From NCBI RefSeq assembly GCF_949628215.1, contig NW_027441212.1, positions 310,001-374,000 on the forward strand: a stretch of DNA of 64,000 nucleotides. The letters are read 5' to 3'. The stretch's first letter is position 1, and every line of letters begins with the position of its first letter. A program made the translations under genes and the position numbers. Shown piece by piece: positions 22,971 through 33,072 of the stretch. The notes beneath the pieces are model-generated. The model saw nothing but the letters and a program-made list of their open reading frames with translations. It ran no database searches and was not told the DNA's origin. Source of the stretch: Phalacrocorax aristotelis. Its lineage: Eukaryota; Chordata; Aves; Suliformes; Phalacrocoracidae.

Positions 22971-24316
22971 TGGACCCGGGAAGATTTAAGGTTGCTGGGA
23001 GGTGTGAAGGTCTGCATGTGGGATCAAGTCAGCTCAGCCCTTTACGGTTTTGAACTGCTTTTCATTTGGAGGAAAACTAAAAGCTTATAACACTGGGAAG
23101 CCCTTTACAGCACGAAATCAAAGGGCTATTGAGACACTCCGGCCTGAAGGACTTCAAGGTTTGCAGCTTTCCCTTGGGCGGGATGTTCTGAGGTTTCCCC
23201 ATTATTAACCTCTGGTGCGGCACACTCCCGTGGGGCTGGGGAGCACAGATCCGATTAAGCGCAGACTTGCTGATGCCACATTGTCACCGTGGTGGCCACC
23301 GTAACAGAGCCCCGGATGTAGTGCTGTGCAGCAGAAGCTACATCCCTGGACTGTGTCTCAGCTGCTTTCTTACTATACAAATATCTGTGTACGTCGAGTA
23401 GTAAAGCCTGCGCAACACAGCTGCATTTCTTTGAGGACTGCTGTGCCATAAGCCACATCTTAGCCCCAAAATTTTCCTTCCCCCTCAAGCTCGGAGCGTG
23501 CACTGCCCTTCATGCAGGGATACTCTCACTGCCAATGTGTTTGTTCTCCTTTTCCCCTTTATAACCGTTCCCTTCCCGGAGCTTTCTATTTCCTGACGCC
23601 CTTAATATCCAGAGCTGTCAGGGATGAAAACCAAAGCCCTGCCGGCAGCTCAGGGAGGGTGAGCGGCTGCCCTTTTCCAAGCAAGCGGCTGAAATACAGC
23701 ACGGTCAGCGGCGCTCTCAGTGTCCAGGCCTGTCACTGTCACGCTCCCACAGCACCTCCACCTGCCCAGACCCTGCCGGGGGCTCAGCCACCGAGAGCAG
23801 CTGTCCTGGGGAGAGACTGGGGGGGCCTCGCAGGCCCTGGGGGTGTTGGCATGGCCCAGGCCCCTCTCTCCCTTCGTCCCCTCTCCAAAGCCCTGCCTGG
23901 GAGGGAGGCTGCTCATCTCTCTCGGGAAGTGCAACCTGTTGATAGTCTTAAAAGAGGTTAAATGCAGCCTCTGTGGGGTCTGGTACCCCCATGCAGCCCC
24001 CTCAGGGCAGCCTCACAGAACTTGCTTCCTCAGCAGGCACAAAGCGATACCTGAATCAATACTGAGCTGCAGCAAAGTGATGAAGCAGGAAAAAATTCCG
24101 TGCAAGTTTTCATACTCTGGGCAAGTTTGATGCGAGATGTGGTCACGCGAGGCTCTCAATAGGATCAGGTTAGGAGCGCACAATAAATACCGCCAGCTGT
24201 CCCCTGCAGCACTGGGGCTTGTTAGCTGACTTGTGAGCCAGGCTGAGCGTTGCAGTAAGGAGCCGTTCCTCCGGCCCCAGGGACCGTTACGCGCTCACCT
24301 GAGGCTGAAGTGAAGC

Positions 24317-24384
24317 ATGGGTTCAGAGCTCAGTGTCAGCGTGCCTGGGCAGAAGCCCAAGCTGCCACCCCTTTGCATCCAAGG
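24317..24384 (+). CDS. Candidate short first coding exon (MGSELSVSVPGQ), unknown
   Basis: ATG GGT begins a 22-23 codon frame that ends at a strong donor (CCAAGG|GGTAAGTG). A TATA-like AATAAATA lies about 135 bp upstream. The N-terminal Met-Gly could be a myristoylation site. The frame is unchanged in the mirror copy at about 41,534-41,601. No family was recognised, and it may be chance. Confidence 0.2.
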
Positions 24385-25469
24385 GGTAAGTGCCATCAGT
24401 GGGTGCAGACGCTGGGGTGCATTTCCCACAGCTCATGGCACTCTCTGTTTATACCAGCACGGTGCATTAGAATGGCTAAGCCGCGCTTTATTAGCTCGCC
24501 AGCCCAAAGGGCTGTGATTCAGGCCGATAGTGGTGTTGCTCAGCTGGTTGCGAGCTGGTTACAGCACAGCCTCACCCTGTGGGGTCTGTTTCCCAGCAAA
24601 CAGCGGGAACAGATGAGGAACAGAGGGCTCTGCAAGGGGCGAGTTGTTCGATCTGAAGTGAAACACGAAGGCACGAGCGAGCTGGAGCGACGCACTGAGT
24701 CCCTCCTGCAAGAGCTGAGTACGGGGAGGTGCTGGCGGAGGGGAGATAATTTGGCAGCCTGGAGAGCAAAGCAGGCACTTGGAGGAAGCGGAGAGAGAAA
24801 GAAACAAGAACGACTGGCAAGAGCCTGTGGAGGGTGTGAGAAGCAAAGATTTAAAATCAGACCTTGAAATAATGCTGACTCAGCACAGCTGCTGCACGCT
24901 ATTGCTAATGGTGAAAAGCCTCAGGGATTTTTAGAAGCAAAACCAACAAGCAAACCAACAGAAAACCAGCTGGGTGATTTTTTCCCCCTCAGCTCGGTTA
25001 CTTTTCCCCAGCCCTGGCCACTCTGCAAGGCGATGCTCGTCACCCATATCAGGGTGCAGGATTGGGCCCAGGGCAGGGCTTTTGCAGGCAGCACATTTCT
25101 TGTTCCCAGTAACACAGTCGCTGGGCATTGATCAACAACTGGGGCAGTTGCCCAGAATTACCATTCTTGCTCTCTCCCCAGTTCCCTTCACTTTTGCTCT
25201 TCCTTTTTCTTTCTTTCTCTGTCTGACTCCCTGCCTGTATTTTCTAACTCCTCCCTGTCTGTCCTACAGCCTGATGCTATGTTTTCCTTTCCCTACACCT
25301 CTCTCCCGCTCCCTGGCCTTCTCCTTCCTCTGTCGCCGTGTCCTGGCCACATGGTTCCCCTCTGTGCTGCCGCCTGTCCCCTCTCTCCCGCCTGTGTCCC
25401 CCGCTCGGCTGGCCCTGCTGCTCTCGGGGCCTCCGTCCTGCTCCCCGGCCCCTTCTGCTCCTCCTGCAT

Positions 25470-27935
25470 GAACCCTGAAACTCACGGTTTGGGACCTAAA
25501 AAGGAGGCAATGAGTGTTAAAATAGGGGTTTGGACGCTGAAAGTGAGTCGTTGGGTGTTACAAATGAGGATTTGGCTGTTAAACAAGGGCTTTGGTTCCT
25601 AGAAGTGAGGGTTTGGCTGTTAAAAATGAGGCTTTGAGCCTTAATAAAGGGGTTTGGACCCTGGAAGGGAGGGTTTGGGACCTAAAAATGATGCTTTGAG
25701 CCTTAAACAACGGATTTAGACCCTAAACGTGAGGCTTTGTGACATACAAATGAGGCTTTGACAGTAAAAAAGACAGGTTTGGACCCTGACAGTGAGGGTT
25801 TGGGAGCTCTAAATGCGGCCTTGAGCCTTAAAAGTGGGGTTTGGACCTTGAGAGTGAAGGTTTGGAACATAAAACTGAGGCTTTGAGAGTTAAAAGAGGG
25901 ATTTGAACCCTGAAAGTGAGGATTTGGGTGTTAAGAAGGAGGCTTTGAGCCTTAAAACAGGGGTTTGGACTCTGAAACTCACGGTTTGGAATGAAAATAT
26001 GACTGTTTGAGCATTAGAAGACCAGATTCGATGCTAGAAGTGAGGGTTTGGGACCTAAAAATGAGGGTTTGTCCCTTAAAAGTAGGGGTTTGGACCCTAA
26101 AACTGAAGATTTGGAATGAAAAACTGAGGCTTTTAGCCTTAAAAGAGGGGTTTGGACCCTGAAAGTGAGGGTCTGGGACCAAAAGATGAGACTTTTAGCC
26201 TTAAACGAGGGGTTTGGAGTCTAAAACGTGAGGCTTTGGAAAGAAAAACTGATGGTTTGAGCATAAAAGGACTGGGGCCGCTGCTAAAAGTGAGGATTTG
26301 GGACCTAAAGAGGAGGCACTGAGCGTTAAAAGAGGGGTTTGGACATTGGAAGTGTGGCTTTGGGTGTTAAAAATGAGGCTTTGAGTGTTAAAAGGGGGCT
26401 TTGGACCCTAAAAGTGAGGTTTGCGGTCCTAACTATAGGGCTTGAGGTTGAAATAGGGGTCTGGACAATAAAAGGGAGGCTTTGGAACTTAAAAATGAGG
26501 GTTTGTCCCTAAAAAGGAGGGGTTTGGATCCTAAAAGTGAGGGTTTGGGATCCAAATTAATGCTTTGAGCCCTAAAGGATGGTTTTAGACCCTAAACGTG
26601 AGGCTTTTCAAAATATAAATGAGGCTTTGACATTAAAAAAGACAGGTCTGGACCCTAACAGTGAGGGTTTGGGACATCTAAATGAGGCTTTGAGAGTTAA
26701 AAGAGGGGTTTGGACCCTGAAAGTGAGGGTTTGGCACCTGAAAATGAGGCTTTATTCCTTATTAGAGGGGTTTGGACCCTGAAAGTGAGGGTTTGGGATA
26801 TAAAAAGGAGGCTTTTGCCCTTAAAACAGGGATTAGGAAAACAGAAAAATGAGGGTTTTGGACTTGAAAGAGGGGTTTGGACCCTGAAAGTGAGGGTTTG
26901 GGACCTAAAACTGAGGCTTTGAACCTAAAAAAATGGAATGAAAAAAATGACGGTTTGAGCATTAATAGGCTGGATTCAATGCTAAAAGGGAGGGTTTTAT
27001 GTCCCAAGCCCGTCTTTCAACACTCAAAGCCTCATTTTTTAGTCCCAAACCCTCACTTTCACGGTCCAAACCCCTCCTTTTTAGGGACAAACCCTCATTT
27101 TTAACAGCCAAAGCCTGACTTTTATTGTCCAAACCCATCTTTTAACGCTCAAACCCTTATAGTTAGGACCGCAAACCTCACTTTTAGGGTCCAAACCCCT
27201 CCTTTTTTAGGGACAAACCCTCATTTTTAGGTCCCAAAGAATCACTTTAAAGCACCCAAAACCTCACTTTTAACATCACAGCCTTAATAGGTAGGACAGT
27301 AAACCTCACTTTTAGGGTCCAAATCCCCGTTTTAAAAATCAAAGCCTCATTTTTAACAGCCAAAACCTCACTTTCAGGGTCCTAACCCCTCTTTCAACGC
27401 TCGGTGCCTCATTTAGATGTCCCAAACCCTCACTGTTAGGGTCCAGACCTGTCTATTTTTACTGTCAAAGACTCATTTATTTGTTGCAAAGCCTCACGCT
27501 GAGGATCTAAATCCATCCTTTAGGGCTCAAGGCATTGTATTTAGGTCCCCAACCCTCCCTTTTGGTCTCCAAACTTGCCTTTTCTAGTGTCAAAGCCTCA
27601 TTTTTAGGTCCCAAACCCTCACTTTCAGGGTCCAAACCCCTATACTAACCTCTCAAAGCCTCAGTTTTAAGTTCCAAACCTTTAATTTCAGGGCCCAAAC
27701 CCCACTTTTAAGGCACAAAGCCTCATTTAGAGGTCCCAAACCCTCACTTTGAGGCTCCAAACCTATCTTTTCTGTGCAAAGCCTTATTTTTATATCCCAA
27801 GCCTTCACTTTTAGGGTCCAAATTCCTCCTTTTTAGGGACAAACCCTCATTTTTTCACCTCCAAAGCCTCTCTTTTATTGTCCAAACCCAGCTTTTAACA
27901 GTCAAAGCGTTATAGTTAAGACGGCAAACCTCACG
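25470..27935. repeat. Tandem-repeat block L2 with internal strand switch
   Basis: Same repeat family as L1, but the block is inverted with respect to it: + orientation to about 27,000, then minus to 27,935. The switch core (GGGTTTTATGTCCCAAGCCC) is the exact reverse complement of the L1 switch. It lacks about 580 bp present in the matching right block R1. It ends abruptly at the truncated ERVL. Confidence 0.9.
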
Positions 27936-29161
27936 ACAAGTAGCAGAAACTGCTGAAGGAGAAGGTGAATGGAGCCAGTTTGCAGAGGTAAAGGCCATCC
28001 AGCTGGCCTTAGACATCGCTGAACGGGAAAAGTGGCCAGTGCTCTATCTCTATACTGACTCCTGGATGGTGGCAAATGCCTTGTGGGGCTGGCTGCAGCA
28101 ATGGAAGCAAAGCAACTGGCAGCGCAGAGGCAAACCCATCTGGGCTGCCGCACTGGGGCAAGATATTGCTGCCCGGGTAGAGAACCTGGTTGTAAAGGTA
28201 CGGCATGTGGATGCTCACGTCCCCAAGAGTCGGGCCACTGAAGAACATCGAAACAACCAGCAGGTGGATCAGGCTGCCAAGATTGAAGCGGCTGAGGTGG
28301 ATCTGGACCGGCAGCAAAAGGGTGAACTATTTCTAGCTTGGTGGGCCCATGACACCTCAGGCCATCAAGGGAGAGATGCAACATACAGGTGGGCTCGTGA
28401 TTGAGGGGTGGACTTGACCATGGATATTATTGCGCAGGTTATCCACGAATGTGACACGTGCTGCAATCAAGCAAGCGAAGCGGGTAAAGCCTCTGTGGTG
28501 TGGGGGACGATGGCTGAAATATAAATATGGGGAGGCCTGGCAAATTGACTATATCGCACTCGCACAGACCCGCCAAGGCAAGCGCCATGTTCTCACCATG
28601 GTAGAAGCAACCACTGGCTGGCTGGAAATATATCCTGTCCCCCACGCCACTGCCCGGAACACTATCCTGGGTCTGGAAAAACAAGTGCTGTGGCGACATG
28701 GCACCCCAGAGAGAATTGAGTCAGACAATGGGACTCATTTCCAAAATAACCTCATAGACAGCTGGGCCAAAGAGCACGGCATTGAGTGGGTGTATCACAT
28801 CCCCTGTCACGCACCAGCCTCTGGGAAAATCAAAAGATACAATGGACTATTAAAGACGACACTGAGAGCAATGGGGGGTGGAACATTTAAACGCTGGGAT
28901 ACACATTTAGCAAAAGCCACGTGGTTAGTCAACACGAGGAGATCTGCCAGGCGAGCTGGCCCTGCCCAATCAGAATCCTTACGTACTGTGGAAGGGGATA
29001 GAGTCCCTGTAGTGCACATAAAAAATATGCTGGGCAAGACAGTCTGGGTTATTCCTGCTTCCAGCAGAGGCAAACCCACTCGTGGGATTGCGTTTGCTCG
29101 AGGACCTGGGTGCACTTGGTGGGTGATGCAGGAGGATGGAGGAGTCCGGTGTGTACCTCAG
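27936..29161 (+). pseudogene. pol: ERVL pol fragment (RNase H and integrase), 5' truncated, interrupted by ERVK
   Basis: The RNase H part has LYTDSWMVANALWGWLQQWK and HVDAHVPKS...NNQQVDQA. The integrase zinc-binding part (HDTSGHQ ... HECDTC) follows, and a long core frame runs at 28,430-29,200, containing ESDNGTHF and PASGKIKRYNGLLK, with the end mark GPGCTWWVMQEDGGVRC. An in-frame TGA at about 28,402 breaks it. The 5' edge is a clean cut into the repeat array. At 29,156-29,161 the target site CCTCAG precedes a nested provirus, and the ERVL resumes at 35,373. Confidence 0.9.
29156..29161 (+). other. Target-site duplication CCTCAG (left)
   Basis: This 6-bp sequence occurs immediately outside both LTRs (also 35,367-35,372), and the ERVL reading continues across when the insert is removed. 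Six bp is the usual duplication for ERVK/alpha-betaretroviral integrases. Confidence 0.95.
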
Positions 29162-29600
29162 TGCGGCGAGCGAGGAAAGCAAGCAGCCAACTCAACGTGA
29201 GTGATAGAGCAAGCTTCAGCTTTATTTTTAAGTCACAGCGCTTTTATATGCTCTTGTAAACAAGCTTCAACAATTACTTAATACGGGTTGCGACACCTCC
29301 TTAACGAACAGTCTATTTCTGTACTTCGTGCCTAAACTCCTTGTTCTTGTTTATCGTTTGCTCTCAAGGCCGAGAGATATCCCTGCCTTTCTTCTTTGCT
29401 CTCAAGGCCGAGAGATATCCCTGCCTTTCTTCCTCCTCCTGGTGACTTGCAGATTCTCTGTAATTTCCCATCAGCGGGTCTGACACTGGGTCTGTAGTCA
29501 AGCTAATTCCATCGCGTACCTATAATCCTCCAGCCCGCTTTCTATCTCAAACAACTTATCATGGGACCCACATGTGGATTCAAGCTTATAGTTTCCCACA
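29162..29600 (-). repeat. 3' LTR of ERVK-type provirus
   Basis: In element orientation it begins TGTGGGAAACTATAAGC and ends CTCGCTCGCCGCA. It has two copies of the 37-38 bp repeat, while the 5' LTR has three. A TATAAAA lies at 29,248-29,242 and an AATAAA at 29,226-29,221. The last 34 codons of env lie inside it. Confidence 0.95.
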
Positions 29601-30865
29601 TTTCCCCCTTTTTCTTTTGTTCCTTGAGAAAGGAACACGGCACTCATACTTCTTTCCATCATTCGTCGCATACATTGCGATATACAAGGAACACACATTA
29701 ATACGATGATAAACAGTATAAATATCATTAGTCCCATCTGCAAAATACTCTTAATCCAATTGCCAATGCCCCATCTGTTAAACAAGCTGTTAAACCAATG
29801 CCATGGATCATCCTCCCTAAGTTCTGAGACCCTCCTTCTTAAGCTCTCAATACTTGCATGTATTGACTCTGAATGATCTGATAGATTCATGCAACACATC
29901 CCTTCAAACTCAGCACACCCATGTCCTTGGGCTAAAAGCAAAAAATCTATGGCTGCGCGGTTTTGCAGCGTAGCGTGTCTTACAGAGCCTACATCTAGTA
30001 ATAAGTCAGATAACGCCTTTGATGTGGCATTTGTTTGCTTAGCTAGCCAACACCCTAGCTTGTTTAATGTCGTGAGGCTTCGAGCAACACCAACTCCAGG
30101 AGCCAAGAAGGAAGCAGCTATGATCTTTGCCGGATTCCAAAACTCAGCTGTAGAGTCACAGCTGTTCTCAAACTTATGAGTGCTCCTTTTGCTTCTCATC
30201 TTTCTATAATGTTGATAAATCATTGAAGTGTTAGGAGTAAGAAGTGTTAGGCGACCTATAGAGCAAGGCCCTCCCTTTATATGTGACGGGATGCCAGGCC
30301 AAGCCCGGTCTCCACAAATTAAAAACAAACCTGCAGGTATCACAATAGGCATATTGCTAGAGCGTGAGATATTTGCAGAGGTGTAGTTACACCAAGCAGT
30401 GGCATTTTTATACACACTTAGGGTGGCATTCACAGGCCAAGAAAGAGACTGGTTTCGTTCCGTATAATTAAAGTATAAGCAAGCATCCATTGACAAAGAA
30501 CCCAATAGCTCAAGCTCTTGTGGCTCGAGATTAGTTTGAGGGCGATGGACTGCCCAACCGTCCCAATTATTCACACAATTCTGGGGAGTATCACAAAGGC
30601 TCCCTAAGTGTGGTGTATTTTGTGGTATCACTAGCGTCCAATTATCAACCGGCACTCCAACCAAACAGGTGGAGAGGGGATTTCCTGGCGATGACAATGA
30701 TAGGCAGATGAAATCTTGGCCTGTTAGATTTGCCAGGGTAACCCATACATTCTGTTTTGGCTGGGGCGGTATGTACATGCCCTCGGTGATTCTTATCACG
30801 ATACTTACGATGACTAACGGGAGTACTATTGATTTGTCTAATCCAGTCAAGGGTGTGCAATTCAT
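29498..30865 (-). CDS. env: Env glycoprotein of ERVK-type provirus (open, 455 aa)
   Basis: A complete frame. A hydrophobic leader at residues ~10-30 is followed by a surface subunit rich in N-glycosylation sites and ending at a furin-type RSKRS. The transmembrane subunit then has a hydrophobic fusion segment, an immunosuppressive-domain-like stretch followed by C-X6-CC (CAEFEGMCC), a membrane anchor (MGLMIFILFIIVLM) and a ~70-residue tail whose end lies in the 3' LTR. The C-X6-CC arrangement is the gamma/alpharetroviral type, not the usual betaretroviral one, suggesting a recombinant origin. The surface subunit is short (about 225 residues). The start overlaps the preceding cysteine-rich ORF by about 220 nt. 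Confidence 0.93.
   Translation of the reverse strand: MNCTPLTGLDKSIVLPLVIVSIVIRITEGMYIPPQPKQNVWVTLANLTGQDFICLSLSSPGNPLSTCLVGVPVDNWTLVIPQNTPHLGSLCDTPQNCVNNWDGWAVHRPQTNLEPQELELLGSLSMDACLYFNYTERNQSLSWPVNATLSVYKNATAWCNYTSANISRSSNMPIVIPAGLFLICGDRAWPGIPSHIKGGPCSIGRLTLLTPNTSMIYQHYRKMRSKRSTHKFENSCDSTAEFWNPAKIIAASFLAPGVGVARSLTTLNKLGCWLAKQTNATSKALSDLLLDVGSVRHATLQNRAAIDFLLLAQGHGCAEFEGMCCMNLSDHSESIHASIESLRRRVSELREDDPWHWFNSLFNRWGIGNWIKSILQMGLMIFILFIIVLMCVPCISQCMRRMMERSMSAVFLSQGTKEKGGNVGNYKLESTCGSHDKLFEIESGLEDYRYAMELA
29601..29618 (-). other. Polypurine tract of ERVK-type provirus
   Basis: In element orientation AAAAGAAAAAGGGGGAAA directly precedes the TG of the 3' LTR, as expected for plus-strand priming. 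Confidence 0.9.
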
Positions 30866-31082
30866 ATCGTCTAGAACCCTCTATTTCGTGGCCTGCGATA
30901 ATTAAAACCTTATATGTCTGTAATGGGTGATAGTAGCAACTGTCACACCACCTCCTAGCTCGATGGGTTCTTACCCACCCGCGCTGTTGACAGCTATGAC
31001 ACTCTCTTAGTACCCAGGGTCGGCACTTATTACATTGGGGACATTCTATCCGTATCCTGGCTACCTCTACCGGTGCAGTCAT
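30645..31082 (-). CDS. Cysteine-rich ORF between pol and env (145 aa)
   Basis: The ATG overlaps the integrase stop as ATGA, and the end overlaps env by about 220 nt in another frame. Residues 14-52 hold clustered cysteines (CPQCNKC, CHSCQQRGW, WCDSCYYH) among arginines, followed by a basic middle. This could be a zinc-binding accessory protein. It could also be a mere overprint kept open by chance near env. I know no named homologue and give no function. The frame is intact although pol next to it is broken. Confidence 0.5.
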   Translation of the reverse strand: MTAPVEVARIRIECPQCNKCRPWVLRECHSCQQRGWVRTHRARRWCDSCYYHPLQTYKVLIIAGHEIEGSRRYELHTLDWIRQINSTPVSHRKYRDKNHRGHVHTAPAKTECMGYPGKSNRPRFHLPIIVIARKSPLHLFGWSAG

Positions 31083-31765
31083 ACGTCTTCACTGTCTCCT
31101 GTCACTTTGCAGATTTCGTTCTTCTGTTCATTAGGCATAGCCTTTACCCATCTACTGGGTATCCACCTTGGACCTGTGGGGGTAAGCACACACATGTAAC
31201 CTCGACCAAAGTATTTGACTTCTACGGGCCCTTGCCATAGACCAGTGGAAGGGTCTCGATACTTTACCATTACTGCCTGTCTTGACTCCTTCCTACCGTC
31301 ATTCCCATGCACCCACGCAGGAGGGTTATCGTGTTCTGCAAATATGCACAAGTGATTTAATACAAACAAAACTTTTGCGAGCCGTTCTTGTACATCTTTT
31401 ACGTCTCGAAATTTGTTTAGATATTGTTTTAGAGTCTGGTGCGCCCTCTCAATTATTGCTTGCCCTGTGGGTGAATGTGGAGTGCCCGTGAGATGGCGTA
31501 CCCCCCATGCCTGTAAAAATTTCCTAACCTTCTGACTACAGTATGCTGACCCATTGTCTGTCTTAATCTGTGTTGGAGTTCCCATTACAGCAAAACAGAC
31601 TGTTAAATGATGTATAACATGGACGGCCTTTTCCCCTGACTGTGCTGTTGGTCATAAAAACTTGCTATAAGTATCGATAGTAACGTGAACATATTTTAGT
31701 TTCCCAAATTCTGACACATGCGTAACGTCCATTTGCCATATTTCCCTGGCCTGAAGGCCTCTGGG
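31079..31765 (-). pseudogene. pol: Integrase fragment of ERVK-type provirus, one internal stop
   Basis: The frame starts in the zinc-binding region (CPTCSHHG), passes IWQMDVTHV (first catalytic Asp), meets a TGA at 31,654-31,652, then continues with IKTDNGSAY (second Asp) and IIERAHQTLK (Glu), and ends in a C-terminal domain with GPRWIPSRWVKAM. The upstream part is joined by a deletion to the end of RT. The TGA looks like a changed Trp codon. Confidence 0.9.
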
Positions 31766-31766
31766 A

Positions 31767-32820
31767 TTAACTCCTAGCCCTATGCCTGCTCCGTGATGGC
31801 TGCAGGTAGGGCAGGCTTGTCTTCGGCTGTAGGCTTGTAAATATCCATTCCAACACCCTTATCTTCTCCCCCTTTTTCTTTTTGCACTGAGTAAGTGCAC
31901 CCAAAATGTGAGTAGAACCATGGAGTATGGTGAGATCGATGGGGAGATCGGGGTCCAGCCGGTCTACTGCTCTCTGAACGATCTCGGAGCTGAGGCGTTG
32001 TATCATCGAGGTTTGTTCGGCAGTCGGTGGGACCGGCGTGGCAGGGTCAGTGCCCTTTAACATAGGGCGAAGAACCTCCAAGTCATCATTAGTGATTCCG
32101 GCTACTGGCCGTAGCCATTGTAGGTCTCCTAACAGCCGTCGAGCATCATTAAGGGTTTTGATTGCCGTGTGTAACGTAAGTTTCTGTGGACTGACTTGAG
32201 AGTCACTGATGCGCCATCCGAGGCATTTCCATACTGGCGAACGTTGAGCTTTCTCTGCTGCTATTACTAGGTCGTGTAGCTGGAGCTGTTGCTTTAAATA
32301 TAATTCTTGCTGTGCCGAGAAGGGTTGTTGTAGCGCAAACAAGATGTCATCCATGTAATGGTAAATTATAGTGTCCGGCCATTGCTGCCTCACGTCTTTT
32401 AATGCAGCATCTACGAAAAGTTGACACAGAGTAGGGCTATTCTTCATGCCTTGTGGCAATACTGTCCATTCGAAACGTAAGTCAGGACCCTCTCTGTTGA
32501 TTGCTGGTAATGTAAATGCAAATCGCTGGGTATCCTGAGGATGCAGCTTTATAGTAAAGAAGCAGTCCTTTAAGTCGATAATTAGCAAATGCCAACCAGC
32601 TGGTAACATGGCTGGACTTGGAAGGCCAGGCTGTAAAGCCCCCATCGCTTGCATTTGCTGATTTACTGCCCGTAAATCATGTAACAGCCTGTATTTCCCT
32701 GACTTTTTCTTGATAACAAAAATAGGGGTGTTCCAGGGGCTTGTCGACGGTCAGAGATGTCCTTGATCTAACTGTTCTTTTATTAATATGTGGGCTTGCT
32801 GTAGACTTTCCCGTTTGAGC
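31767..32820 (-). pseudogene. pol: Reverse transcriptase fragment of ERVK-type provirus
   Basis: It shows VGQWPLKRESLQQAH, TPIFVIKKKSGKYRLLHDL, IIDLKDCFFTIKLHPQD, VLPQGMKNSPTL and the catalytic YMDD, then thumb/connection sequence. A TGA interrupts the frame near 32,757, before TPIFV. After HGSTHILGALTQ the frame runs into unrelated codons, because most of RNase H and the front of integrase have been deleted. Confidence 0.93.
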
Positions 32821-33072
32821 GGCCACTGCCCGACCCATACTGGCTCTTCTGTGAGCCATGCTGATCTTCTGTGGACGAGTGTCCATCAAAGTGACATCTA
32901 CTGCTGTTGCCAAGTCCAAGCCGAGGCTTCCTCTGGTGGCGGGTTGCAAATTGGAAGCTGGCTGGAGTTGCTCGGCATGCCTGGTGGCGTGGTGACGGAG
33001 TGCTGATAAGTCACTGGAGCCGCAATTGGTGCCTGCGCGCTGCGACTCTGGGCGCTCAGCTTCCCGTTTCCC
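32677..33072 (-). pseudogene. pro: pro-frame fragment with dUTPase start, protease deleted
   Basis: After the frameshift site the -1 frame reads REAERPESQRAG and reaches GSLGLDLATAVDV, a dUTPase beginning. The rest of dUTPase and the whole protease are gone: the frame runs directly over RT sequence and stops at 32,677. A dUTPase in the pro frame is a betaretroviral trait. Confidence 0.8.

Larger units (their letters stand above)
20986..25469. other. Non-repetitive core of left arm
   Basis: About 4.5 kb without the tandem repeat, nearly identical in reverse to 40,448-44,931. No protein family was recognised. It contains a short AC microsatellite near 22,063, an ERV/LTR-like fragment at 22,761-22,970, and a possible promoter plus short coding exon near 24,180-24,385. 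Long frames at 24,310-24,867 and 24,974-25,471 show no recognisable domain. Confidence 0.6.
15140..27935. repeat. Left arm of a large inverted duplication (palindrome)
   Basis: The reverse complement of this stretch is found at about 37,402-50,330. Matching points obey x+y of about 65,437 near the outer end (16,332 pairs with 49,105), about 65,917 in the middle (24,310 pairs with 41,608) and about 65,337 near the centre (26,877 pairs with 38,460). The steps correspond to a 227-bp tandem expansion in this arm and about 580 bp extra in the other. Substitutions are scattered, which argues against a simple copy made by the assembler. Confidence 0.95.

Noticed and set aside
24310..25471. 185- and 165-codon frames in the arm core as new genes
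   Set aside because: No recognisable domain; low-complexity Ser/Pro/Leu composition in the second; both are merely mirrored because the arms are near-identical.
30645..31082. Calling the cysteine-rich ORF a Tat, Rec or Rem homologue
   Set aside because: Clustered cysteines alone are not enough, and no diagnostic motif was seen.
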